64,000 nt of DNA from Candidatus Metalachnospira gallinarum. Its GTDB lineage: Bacteria; Bacillota; Clostridia; Lachnospirales; Anaerotignaceae. The notes beneath the pieces were generated by a model. It made no database searches. It saw only the letters and a program-made list of their open reading frames with translations, and was not told the origin of the DNA. The translations under genes were made by a program, and so were the position numbers. The stretch spans positions 105,906 through 169,905 of the forward strand of contig CAJFHC010000001.1 in NCBI GenBank assembly GCA_904378045.1, given 5' to 3'. Positions 45,181 through 53,903 of the stretch are shown in pieces (within the stretch, counting starts at the first letter, position 1; each line of letters starts with the position of its first letter).

Positions 45181-47452
45181 GCGCGGGGAGGAGATGATCA
45201 TCGTTCTTGGATTCTCCTGCCTGTACGCCTATTATTATCTCGGCGTGTATGTCGATTTTGATCCCAATGCTCCTGTGACTACTTTTATGAAAGCCGATGA
45301 GGATACCATTTATATGGAGCGTGACGGCGTATATGAGCCGTTCGAGATACGAGGGGTCGATCTTGGCATTGCCATACCGGGAGAATGGGCGACGGATTTC
45401 GCCATTGACGAGGAGACATATCTCAGATGGTTCCAGATGATATCCGATCTTGGAGCCAATACGATCCGAGTTTATACCATACTGCATGATGATTTTTACA
45501 ACGCATTTTACAAATACAATACGCAAAGGGAAGCAGACGGCGAGGAGCCGCTCTGGCTCATACATGGAGTCTGGGTCGACGACTACTCCCACAACTCCCA
45601 CAAGGACATATATGATGAGGGACTTCTGCCGGAAATGATCGAGGACTGCAAGACCATCATAGATATTATTCATGGCCAGAGGTTCCATCTGGGCAGGGAC
45701 GGCGACGGTTCCGGCTTTTACCGCAACGATGTGTCAAAATGGGTAATAGGATATATTCTTGGCGTAGAGTGGGAGCCGAGCCTTGTGACCTATACGGATC
45801 AGAACAATCCGGATAAGACAGAATATGTCGGAAAATATATGAGAACAACCGACGACGCCACGCCGTTTGAGACGGCCCTGGCTCAGCTTGGCGACGCGGT
45901 TATAGAATATGAGACTACGCGCTATAAGGAGCAGAGACTTGTGGCCTTCTCTAACTGGCCTGCAACCGATCCGTTCAAATACTCCGTTGTCACCACAGTC
46001 TACAGAAAGAAGAGCACGGCGGTAAACGTGGAGCATATACAGCCCACGGAAGAGTTTATATCCGGATATTTCGCTTCGTACCATGTTTATCCCTATTATC
46101 CGGATTATCTGGAAACGGAGCATCAAGCGGAGCAGTATACAAGGGACGACCTCAGGAAGATCTATACGACTAATGTCCTCGCGACATACGAGCACAGGAT
46201 AGACCTTATGGACGCCGTAGATATAAACGATTATCTGACGGACGCGGATTATTATGACTCACAGGGAAGATTCAACACATACAGAGCGTACCTTAACGCC
46301 ATAAATGAATTCCATAATATTCCGGTAGTCATATCGAAGTACGGAGTAACCACGGGAAGGGGACGCGCCCAGAAGGACGAGAATACCGGCCGTGACCAGG
46401 GCTATGTGACCGAACAGGAACACGGGCAGTATCTTATAGAATGTTATGAGGACATCATGGATTCCGGATGCGCCGGAAGCCTTATATTCTCTTGGCAGGA
46501 CGAGTGGTTCAAGCGTACTTGGAACACCATGCACTCCGTTGACCTTGACAATACGCCCTACTGGAGCGACTATCAGACCAACGAGCAGTTCTTTGGGCTT
46601 CTGACCTTTGACCCGGGCGAGGAGGAAAGCGTCTGCTATGTGGACGGCGACGCCTCGGAATGGACGGAGGACGACATTGTTTTGGAATACGAAAACGGAA
46701 GTCTTTCAATGAAATACGATGAGAAGTTTATATATTTCTATGTCCGCGGCGATGACTATGACCCGGAGAGCGACAAGCTGTATATACCGATCGATATTAC
46801 GCCGAAGTCGGGAAGCACATATTGCCAGAACTATGACATTACATTTGAGAGACCCTGCGACTTTGTCATAAGCATTGACGGAAGAAACAACAGCCGAATA
46901 GTCGTTCAGGAGAGGTATGAGGCGCTGAAGTCGACCTACTGGGAAAACTATTATCTGGAAGATCCATACATATATCCGCCGGAAAAGAACAGTCCGCAGT
47001 TCGTGACCATTGATCTGGCAATGAAGGTCGAGAATATCGTTCCCAAGTCAGACGACGTCAACGAGCCTGTGGGAGAAAAATACGAAACGGGCATTTTAAG
47101 ATACGGGAACGCCAATCCGAAAGCGTATAACTTTGACTCCCTCGCCGACTTTATGTTTACGGACGACGGCGTGGAAATAAGAGTACCGTACGAGCTTCTC
47201 AATTTCTTCAATCCATCGGAAATGATGATACATGACGATTACTATGAGTGCTACGGTATAGAAGGCCTTCATATAGACAGCATGTATGTCGGCTTCGCCT
47301 ACGGGGAATATGGGGACGAAAGAATAGATATGACACCCTTCGAGCTTGAAGGCTGGGGAAAGACGGTAACGTATCACGAAAGACTTAAGAGATCTTATTA
47401 TATTTTGCGGGATTACTGGGCAGAGCTTGACGAGAATTCTGGTAAGTCCTGA
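45149..47452 (+). CDS. Membrane-anchored glycoside hydrolase-like TIM-barrel protein
   Basis: The 767-residue protein has a basic N-terminus and one membrane helix (~16-33), then a TIM barrel resembling GH2/GH5 enzymes: EIRGVDLGIAIPGEW, GANTIRVYTI, a possible acid/base E207 (ILGVEWEP) and SLIFSWQDEWFKRTWN near ~450. Where this fold would usually have the nucleophile Glu, here reads ISKYG with K397, so hydrolysis may be lost. The C-terminal ~270 residues are beta-rich. It may bind or modify a surface glycan. The start is uncertain: ATG 45149 overlaps cotH; ATG 45194 has a GGAGG that lies too close. Confidence 0.75.
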   Translation: MTQETRGTIIKRGEEMIIVLGFSCLYAYYYLGVYVDFDPNAPVTTFMKADEDTIYMERDGVYEPFEIRGVDLGIAIPGEWATDFAIDEETYLRWFQMISDLGANTIRVYTILHDDFYNAFYKYNTQREADGEEPLWLIHGVWVDDYSHNSHKDIYDEGLLPEMIEDCKTIIDIIHGQRFHLGRDGDGSGFYRNDVSKWVIGYILGVEWEPSLVTYTDQNNPDKTEYVGKYMRTTDDATPFETALAQLGDAVIEYETTRYKEQRLVAFSNWPATDPFKYSVVTTVYRKKSTAVNVEHIQPTEEFISGYFASYHVYPYYPDYLETEHQAEQYTRDDLRKIYTTNVLATYEHRIDLMDAVDINDYLTDADYYDSQGRFNTYRAYLNAINEFHNIPVVISKYGVTTGRGRAQKDENTGRDQGYVTEQEHGQYLIECYEDIMDSGCAGSLIFSWQDEWFKRTWNTMHSVDLDNTPYWSDYQTNEQFFGLLTFDPGEEESVCYVDGDASEWTEDDIVLEYENGSLSMKYDEKFIYFYVRGDDYDPESDKLYIPIDITPKSGSTYCQNYDITFERPCDFVISIDGRNNSRIVVQERYEALKSTYWENYYLEDPYIYPPEKNSPQFVTIDLAMKVENIVPKSDDVNEPVGEKYETGILRYGNANPKAYNFDSLADFMFTDDGVEIRVPYELLNFFNPSEMMIHDDYYECYGIEGLHIDSMYVGFAYGEYGDERIDMTPFELEGWGKTVTYHERLKRSYYILRDYWAELDENSGKS

Positions 47453-47470
47453 TGAAAGGGGATGCGCTTT

Positions 47471-48660
47471 GTGGGCGCGGAAGTACTGATATACGGATAC
47501 GGACTTGTCTGTTTGAGTATGCTGGTGTTCAATGTGATTTACGGACTTCACCTGCGCTCGGACGATAAGCGACTTAAAAAAAGAATAGACGATATTTTCA
47601 ATCAGGTGGAAAAGCAGATAGAAAACATCCATGAAGGAAAGCCGCTTCAGAACGGACACAGCAAATGGATGAGGAAAAAGCTGTCCAAAGTCAATTATTT
47701 GATAGCGTTTGATCATTTCCTTGACGAGCATAACAGTGACGACGAGGATTTTCAAAAATATTTGCAGAACCTTCAGCCCGTATTTTTTTGTATCTCACCA
47801 CAGTATATTGGAAACGTGAGGCGGCGCAGGCGGCGTATTACTGCTATTTTCTGGCCAGGCACAGACTCAACAATAGCGCCGGAACGGATCAGGTGCAAAA
47901 GGTAGTACTGTCATATCTTAAAAAGGATAATCTTTACTGCCGGATAAACGCCTTCAAAGCCCTCTGTATTTTCGGAAGCCCGGACGTTCTGACCGAGGCC
48001 CTTACGGAGATCGGAAAAGAGTCGGGAGCCCAGCTTCATGAGAAAATAATAACTGAGGCGCTTATGACTTACAAGGGAGACGCCGGAGAGCTCATAGAGA
48101 GATTTTGGGCTAAATTCGACCAGTTCCCGATACATATACAAAGAGCCATACTCGATTATATTCGCTTTAAGAGCGGAAATTATCATGAGCGTATGGAGGA
48201 AATACTCCGTGACACCGACAGAAACAAGGAATTAAGATTTTCGGCCATAAGATATTTTGGAAAGTATCCCGATCCGGCCGTTCAAGATATACTGCTTGAT
48301 TTTGTTAAAAACAGAGATCCGGTACAATGGGAATACGCCGCCATAAGCGCGTCGTCTCTTGCCGGATATCCCGGCGAAAAGACGGTTGAAGCCCTGCTTG
48401 ACGCCATGCACAGTCCAAACTGGTACATACGTTATAACGCCTCGGCAAGTCTTGAGGGACTTGGCCTTTCGTATGAGGGAATGCTGCGCATACTGGCCGG
48501 AGACGACCGCTACGCGAGGGAAATGCTAAGCTACAGGATGGAGTCAAAACGGCTTGAGAATCAGGAAAGAGAAGTCGTGAAGCCGGTCGAAACACGGGAA
48601 GAAAAGGCAGCGGATAACGCTGACGCTCCGGATAACGGAAAGGCGGCGGTTGGTATATGA
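47471..48660 (+). CDS. HEAT-repeat membrane protein, reading frame broken at a T-run
   Basis: Two adjoining frames form one protein. The first (from 47471) has an N-terminal membrane helix (~4-22) and a helical linker up to LQNLQPVF. After a run of seven T (47783-47789) the sense continues in the -1 frame as FLYLTTVYWKRE and runs as HEAT-like helical repeats (~150-370) with a charged C-terminal tail. Eight Ts would restore a single frame. It is either a decayed allele, a sequencing error or programmed slippage. Neighbours on both sides are intact. HEAT repeats suggest a protein-binding scaffold for the glycosyltransferase, whose ATG overlaps its stop. Confidence 0.75.
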
Positions 48661-50060
48661 GAGATTTTATACAGGGATTTCTGCTTTGCGTGGAGTTCTT
48701 TTTCGTATTGTATCTGATAGGATATTCCAGCTTCCTGTTTCTTTCGGTGGCTGTGGGGTCATCGGATCTTTATGCTTCAAAAAGACGAAATCTTTTGAAA
48801 AACGAGCTTGGAAACGACTACTATGTGCCGGTGTCGGTCATCGTCCCCGCGCATAACGAGGGAGTGACCATTGAGGCTACGGTACGTTCTCTTCTTGCCC
48901 TTGATTACAAGTTGTACGAGATAATAGTCGTTGACGACGGTTCCGCGGACGACACGTCGCAGGTCGTGATAGACGCCTTTGATATGCGGCGCATTGACCG
49001 GCCTATCCAGAGACGGGTGCCATGCCAGCCGGATGAGGAAGTATATGAGACAAGGGCGTGGAAGGTGCCGATAACCCTTGTGCGCAAGAAGAACGGAGGA
49101 AAGGCCGATGCTCTCAATATGGGAATCAATGTCTCTAATTATCCGTACATCCTGTGTATGGACGCGGATTCCGTGCTTCAGTACGATTCGCTTGAGAAAA
49201 TAGTAAGGCCGGTGCTTGAGGATCACAGGGTTGTGGCTGTCGGCGGTACGGTAAGGCCATGCAACGGCGCGGAGATAGAAAACGGCAAAGTCGTGCGCTA
49301 CAGGATGCCCAATAAACTTCTTGCCTGTATGCAGGTGCTTGAATACGACAGGTCGTTCCTGGCGTCAAGGATATTGTTTGATAAATTCAACGGAAACATA
49401 ATTATTTCCGGAGCCTTTGGCCTGTTTTTAAAGAGCGTGGTCATAGCGGCCGGAGGATATGACAGCTCAACAATGGGCGAGGATATGGAACTTGTCGTAA
49501 AGCTCCATGTCTTTTGCAGGGAAAACGACCGTGATTACAGGATCCGGTATGTTACCGACGCGATCTGCTGGACACAGGTCCCGGAAAAGCTGTCGGATCT
49601 TATAAAGCAGAGAAGAAGATGGCACATAGGTCTTTTCCAGAGTATGATGAGATACAGAAACATACTTGCCAATCCGAAATACGGTGCGGTCAGCTTTATT
49701 TCATATTTCTATTTCCTGATTTATGAGCTGTTTTCGCCCTATATCGAGGTCTTTGGAGTATTTGTCACACTGCTTGCCTTTGCCGTTGACCTTATAAACG
49801 TCCCGTTTATGATACTGTTTTTCGCGATATATGTGGTGTATTCGGCGCTTTTGTCTCTGACGGCTTTTTTCGCCCGTATACATACAATCGACCTGAAGCT
49901 CTATCCTTCGGACGCGGCTAAGGCCATACTGCTTTGCATTGTTGAGGTTTCATGCGTGAGATTTATTTTGGCATGGGTAAGGATGACGGCTTTAATAGGA
50001 TACCATAAGAAGAAAAATACCTGGGGCAAAATTGAGCGCCAGAGGATAAATATAAAATAA
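48657..50060 (+). CDS. Processive family 2 glycosyltransferase
   Basis: A 467-residue membrane enzyme of the BcsA/PgaC type. The N-terminal helix (~8-33) is followed by a GT-A domain: VIVPAHNE (61-68), VVDDGSADD (91-99), catalytic DAD (169-171), GED (274-276) and the QRRRW motif (318-322) that holds the growing chain. Three or four C-terminal membrane helices follow (~340-440). This architecture fits synthesis and extrusion of a beta-linked polysaccharide. No PilZ domain is present, so any c-di-GMP control must act through another protein. Confidence 0.92.
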   Translation: MRDFIQGFLLCVEFFFVLYLIGYSSFLFLSVAVGSSDLYASKRRNLLKNELGNDYYVPVSVIVPAHNEGVTIEATVRSLLALDYKLYEIIVVDDGSADDTSQVVIDAFDMRRIDRPIQRRVPCQPDEEVYETRAWKVPITLVRKKNGGKADALNMGINVSNYPYILCMDADSVLQYDSLEKIVRPVLEDHRVVAVGGTVRPCNGAEIENGKVVRYRMPNKLLACMQVLEYDRSFLASRILFDKFNGNIIISGAFGLFLKSVVIAAGGYDSSTMGEDMELVVKLHVFCRENDRDYRIRYVTDAICWTQVPEKLSDLIKQRRRWHIGLFQSMMRYRNILANPKYGAVSFISYFYFLIYELFSPYIEVFGVFVTLLAFAVDLINVPFMILFFAIYVVYSALLSLTAFFARIHTIDLKLYPSDAAKAILLCIVEVSCVRFILAWVRMTALIGYHKKKNTWGKIERQRINIK

Positions 50061-50080
50061 ACTGACAGGGAGGCGGCGTA

Positions 50081-50572
50081 ATGAGACTGGAAGAAATAAA
50101 AAAAGGTTTTTGGGGTTATAAAAAGGACGATGTGTTCCAGTATATCACTGAGCTTGAGGACAATCTTTCGGAAAAGCTCCGTGAAAAGGACGCACAGGCG
50201 GAGCAGGCCGATAAGCAGGCGCAGAAACGTATTCAGACGCTTGAGGACGAGAACCGCGCGTTAAAAAGCGAGCTTGAGAAGCTGAGAACACAGCAGGATC
50301 AGATATCTATGGCCATATTGGACGCCCGTGCCAGCGCTGACGCGATGAAGGAAGTAAGCAGATCCATGGAGGAAGCGGCAAGGGGCGAGGTAAAAAAGAC
50401 GCTGGAAAACGAGCTTTCAAGGATAGCCGATTACAAGGAAAAGGTAAACGGGCTTAAGGAACTGATAGTAAGGACTTTAAAGGAATTTGAGGAGAAAACG
50501 GAAGAACTGGAAAAGCAGGCCGACGAAGTAAAAAACGCTTCGCCTGAAGGCAATCTGTCTCTTTTTCAATAA
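50081..50572 (+). CDS. DivIVA-like coiled-coil protein
   Basis: The 163-residue protein begins with a DivIVA-type membrane-curvature segment (KKGFWGYKKDDVFQYI, residues 7-22), then a long coiled coil (~23-85 and 90-150). It is a small, acidic-tailed version. DivIVA relatives gather partners at cell poles and septa. Coupled in this train, it may place the glycosyltransferase complex at a site on the envelope. No second DivIVA domain is evident. Confidence 0.78.
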   Translation: MRLEEIKKGFWGYKKDDVFQYITELEDNLSEKLREKDAQAEQADKQAQKRIQTLEDENRALKSELEKLRTQQDQISMAILDARASADAMKEVSRSMEEAARGEVKKTLENELSRIADYKEKVNGLKELIVRTLKEFEEKTEELEKQADEVKNASPEGNLSLFQ

Positions 50573-50586
50573 GAAATGAGGGGTAT

Positions 50587-52416
50587 ATGTTGAGCAAAGA
50601 CGGATCAATGATCTATGTCGGCGGAAATCCGGATCTTTACCCGCTTGAATACTACGACACACACAGCGGCTCCTATGAGGGAGCAATAACCGAGTTTCTT
50701 GATGGCTTTGCCGCCGAATACGGCTATGAGCTGCAGTATCTTAAACCGGGAGAGACTGATAACAGGAGGCAGTATGCCAGAAACCGCCAGGTGGACATTA
50801 TTTCCGGGTGTGATGAAGGCGATGAATTTCCGAATATAGCCGACGAGCCTCTGACGCTTTTTGATACCGGCAGCGACGGAGAGGAATATTCCATTATGTT
50901 TACCGATATAGCGCCGGCCAAGCTCCGTTCCGATCTCAGCGAGTACGCGTCTGGATATACCCAGGAGGAGTGGACAGGCCTTATCGTGGAATCCTCGGAG
51001 GTTGCCGCCGCAAGTGAAGAAACGGATTATCTGCCCTTTGTGACGGCCGGACTGGCGGCTTTGGCAGCTGCCGTGCTGACTGTTGTTTTCCTCCGGATCC
51101 ATGGGCGGAAAAAACAAATATCGCTTAACCGATACAGGGATCCCGTAACCGGGCTTTCAACAGAAAAGAATCTTGAGGAAGCGTTTTCCCATCTTAAAAT
51201 GGATCAGAGCAGGGACGAATACCATCTTATATGCTTCCATCTGAATCTTGACCGCATCGGATATCTGTATGGACAGGCGAGAGCCAGAGTATTGTACATA
51301 CATTGTATTGAAGCCGTAAAAAGCGCCGCCGGCAGAGCAGACCTCATCGTGAGCACGGAGGCGTCAGACATTCTTGTCTTAAAGCGTCTCCAAAGCAGGG
51401 AAAAGGCCAGAGAATGGGCTGATTCGGTGCTTAAGAAAATATATGAATTTTCGGCTGTTGGAATGAAACTTGACCATTGCGACGTGACTGCCGGAGTTTT
51501 TTCTCTGGAATCGGGATATCAGGAGTTTGATCAGGCATTGTTCCACGTCCACCAGTGCGCCGTTAAAGCGTCAATAACAGGCGAGGAGTGCCGATTGTGC
51601 AGTACGGAAAAATGCTTCGGATGCCAGGAAAGGTGGCAGCTTTTATACGACTTTGAAAAAGGGCTGGAAAGAAAAGAGTTTCAGCTGTATCTCCAGTTTT
51701 TTGTTGACGCCAACAGCTTTAAGGTCGTCGGAGGAGAGGCGCTTTCCCGTTGGAAACATCCAAGGCTGGGACTTTTGACTCCGGACAGATATGTGCCGCT
51801 GCTGGAGGACGACGGAAGAATAGGAGAACTGGATTTCTACGGTCTTGAAAAGACTTGCGAGTTCCTTGAAAAACTCGACAAACATGGAATAAAAGACTTT
51901 TTTATTTCTTGCAATTTCGCGAGAAAAACATTTTCGTCTCCGAATTTTGTTAGGAGATTTATAGAAATAATAGAAAAATATACGTTTACAAGGAAACTGC
52001 TTATTCTTGAAGTAACCGAGAGCCAATGGATGGACAGGGATGAAGCCGGTCATATGCTTGACAATATTTTAGAGATCCATAAACATGGCTCAAGAGTAAT
52101 ATTTGACGACTTTGGAATGGGATTTTCTTCGTTCCACGATCTTCAGGACTATCCTATGGACGGATTGAAGCTCGATAAGGAACTTGTTGATAATATGTGG
52201 ACAGAACAGGGTAAAATAATTATGAGCGCTCTTGTTGAGACAGGCCACCGTATGGGGCTTACGATTTTAGCAGAGGGCGTTGAAAAGGACAGCCAGATAG
52301 AAACACTGCGGAGCATAAACTGCGACGTATTGCAGGGATTCAGGTTTTATGTGCCTCTTCCGGCATATGAAGCGGAAAAGCGCATACTTGAGGAATTGGA
52401 GAAAAGAGAAAACTAA
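50587..52416 (+). CDS. EAL phosphodiesterase with substrate-binding-like N-terminus and degenerate GGDEF
   Basis: A 609-residue protein. Residues ~8-135 look like part of a periplasmic solute-binding (SBP_bac_3) domain; a membrane helix spans ~149-168; residues ~180-330 are a GGDEF fold lacking the motif (STEAS in its place); and ~345-600 are EAL. The EAL motif is at 384-386. Also present are the SCNFARKTF asparagine, EVTES, FDDFG, KLDKEL and AEGVE, so c-di-GMP hydrolysis is likely. No signal peptide precedes the binding domain, which is odd for an outward-facing sensor; an N-terminal segment may have been lost or a start be missed. Confidence 0.85.
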   Translation: MLSKDGSMIYVGGNPDLYPLEYYDTHSGSYEGAITEFLDGFAAEYGYELQYLKPGETDNRRQYARNRQVDIISGCDEGDEFPNIADEPLTLFDTGSDGEEYSIMFTDIAPAKLRSDLSEYASGYTQEEWTGLIVESSEVAAASEETDYLPFVTAGLAALAAAVLTVVFLRIHGRKKQISLNRYRDPVTGLSTEKNLEEAFSHLKMDQSRDEYHLICFHLNLDRIGYLYGQARARVLYIHCIEAVKSAAGRADLIVSTEASDILVLKRLQSREKAREWADSVLKKIYEFSAVGMKLDHCDVTAGVFSLESGYQEFDQALFHVHQCAVKASITGEECRLCSTEKCFGCQERWQLLYDFEKGLERKEFQLYLQFFVDANSFKVVGGEALSRWKHPRLGLLTPDRYVPLLEDDGRIGELDFYGLEKTCEFLEKLDKHGIKDFFISCNFARKTFSSPNFVRRFIEIIEKYTFTRKLLILEVTESQWMDRDEAGHMLDNILEIHKHGSRVIFDDFGMGFSSFHDLQDYPMDGLKLDKELVDNMWTEQGKIIMSALVETGHRMGLTILAEGVEKDSQIETLRSINCDVLQGFRFYVPLPAYEAEKRILEELEKREN

Positions 52417-52446
52417 ATTTTACGGCCACGAAAGGAAGGCGGAAGT

Positions 52447-53535
52447 ATGGCGTTTGACAGCAAGGAAAAAATGGACAGGGGAACGATTTTGATAGTTGAT
52501 GACGATGACATAAACCTGGCCATACTGGAAAATATTTTTATGCCATATTACAATGTAATAACAGCTGGAAACGGATTGGAAGGACTTGAGAAAATAATGG
52601 CGGATCCCGAGAGGCTATGCGCTGTTTTGCTCGATGTTGTCATGCCGGAAATGAACGGCATGGAGGTTCTGAAGCGGCTTCATACGAACGAGCTGCTGAG
52701 ACAGCTTCCGGTGTTTCTCATAACGGCGGAAGCAAGCGATGATCTGCTTGAGAAGGCATACAGCCTCGGCGTTATGGACGTTATAGGAAAACCGATAATC
52801 CCTTACGTTGTGCTACGCCGAGTCCAGTCCGTAATAGAGCTGTTCCGCGCCAGAAAAAGGCTCAGCTCAAAGGTAAAGGATCAGCAGGCCAGACTGCTTG
52901 AGCAGGCTCAGCAGATCATACAGCTCAATCAGGGAATGATAGAGGCTCTGGCCACTGCCATAGAGTTCAGAAGCGAAGAGTCAGGAGGACATGTCCGCAG
53001 AATACATGATATTACGAAACATATTTTGTCGGAAACCGAATTCGGAAAGGGACTCAATGACCGTGAAATCCAGGAAATAGCTCTCGCGTCCATACTCCAC
53101 GACGTCGGAAAAATAGCTGTTCCCGACGCCATACTAAATAAGCCCGGAAAACTCACAAAGGAAGAGTTTGAAATAATGAAGACCCATACCGTTCAGGGAG
53201 CGGCGCTGCTCAATAAGATACCGCAGCTGAAAAGTCAGGACGCCTATATATACGCGACGGATATTGCCCGTCACCACCATGAAAGATGGGACGGAAGGGG
53301 ATATCCTGACGGACTCAGGGGTTCGGAAATATCCCCGTGGGCGCAGGTCGTTTCTCTTGCCGACGTATATGACGCCCTGAGCTGTAAAAGGGTGTATAAA
53401 GACGCGTTTCCAAGAGAAAAGGTGCTTGATATGATAAGAAACGGCGAATGCGGCGTATTCAATCCAAAACTGCTGGATTGCTTTTTCTCCGTTGAGGACG
53501 AACTTTCCAAACTTTACAGAAAGGATGAATTATAA
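52447..53535 (+). CDS. Response regulator with HD-GYP c-di-GMP phosphodiesterase
   Basis: A 362-residue protein. REC domain (~12-130): acidic VDDDD, phospho-acceptor D63 (LLDVVMPEMNG), Thr/Ala and K115 (GKPI). A linker coiled coil (~130-165) leads to HD-GYP (~165-345): H218-D219 (LHDVGK) and RGYPDGL (284-290), plus the HHH cluster near 276-278, complete for metal binding. It should hydrolyse c-di-GMP on phosphorylation. It is followed by Hpt (one-base overlap) and a hybrid kinase, its probable phosphate source. Confidence 0.93.
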   Translation: MAFDSKEKMDRGTILIVDDDDINLAILENIFMPYYNVITAGNGLEGLEKIMADPERLCAVLLDVVMPEMNGMEVLKRLHTNELLRQLPVFLITAEASDDLLEKAYSLGVMDVIGKPIIPYVVLRRVQSVIELFRARKRLSSKVKDQQARLLEQAQQIIQLNQGMIEALATAIEFRSEESGGHVRRIHDITKHILSETEFGKGLNDREIQEIALASILHDVGKIAVPDAILNKPGKLTKEEFEIMKTHTVQGAALLNKIPQLKSQDAYIYATDIARHHHERWDGRGYPDGLRGSEISPWAQVVSLADVYDALSCKRVYKDAFPREKVLDMIRNGECGVFNPKLLDCFFSVEDELSKLYRKDEL

Positions 53536-53903
53536 TGGATCCTAATAGAAGAATAAGACTTGAGTCGGCCGGAATGGATGTTGACGATGCGCTGAAGAGA
53601 GTGATGGGAAGCGAAGCGCTTCTGGAAAAACTTCTGACAAGATTTCTCGCAGATAAAAACTATCCCGAACTTCTGGAAGGACTCGGAGAAAGGGACAGAG
53701 TAAAGGCTTTCACAGCTTCGCATACGTTAAAGGGAATATGCGGAAATCTGTCAATGACCGAACTTTACGGACTTTTTTCCGAACAGGTGGAGGCGCTCAG
53801 AAGCGAAGACTTTGACAAGGCCGACGGGCTTATGGAAAAGATATCCCCGGCCTTTGAGAATATTACCGCCGCCATAGGAGGAAGCGTTGATGAAGAAAAA
53901 TAA
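53535..53903 (+). CDS. Stand-alone histidine phosphotransfer (Hpt) protein
   Basis: A 122-residue four-helix-bundle protein with the phospho-accepting H63 in the ASHTLKGICGN motif. Hpt proteins carry phosphate between receiver domains. It lies between a REC-HD-GYP gene (1-base overlap) and a hybrid kinase gene (14-base overlap), which provides both receivers of a four-step relay. Confidence 0.88.
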   Translation: MDPNRRIRLESAGMDVDDALKRVMGSEALLEKLLTRFLADKNYPELLEGLGERDRVKAFTASHTLKGICGNLSMTELYGLFSEQVEALRSEDFDKADGLMEKISPAFENITAAIGGSVDEEK

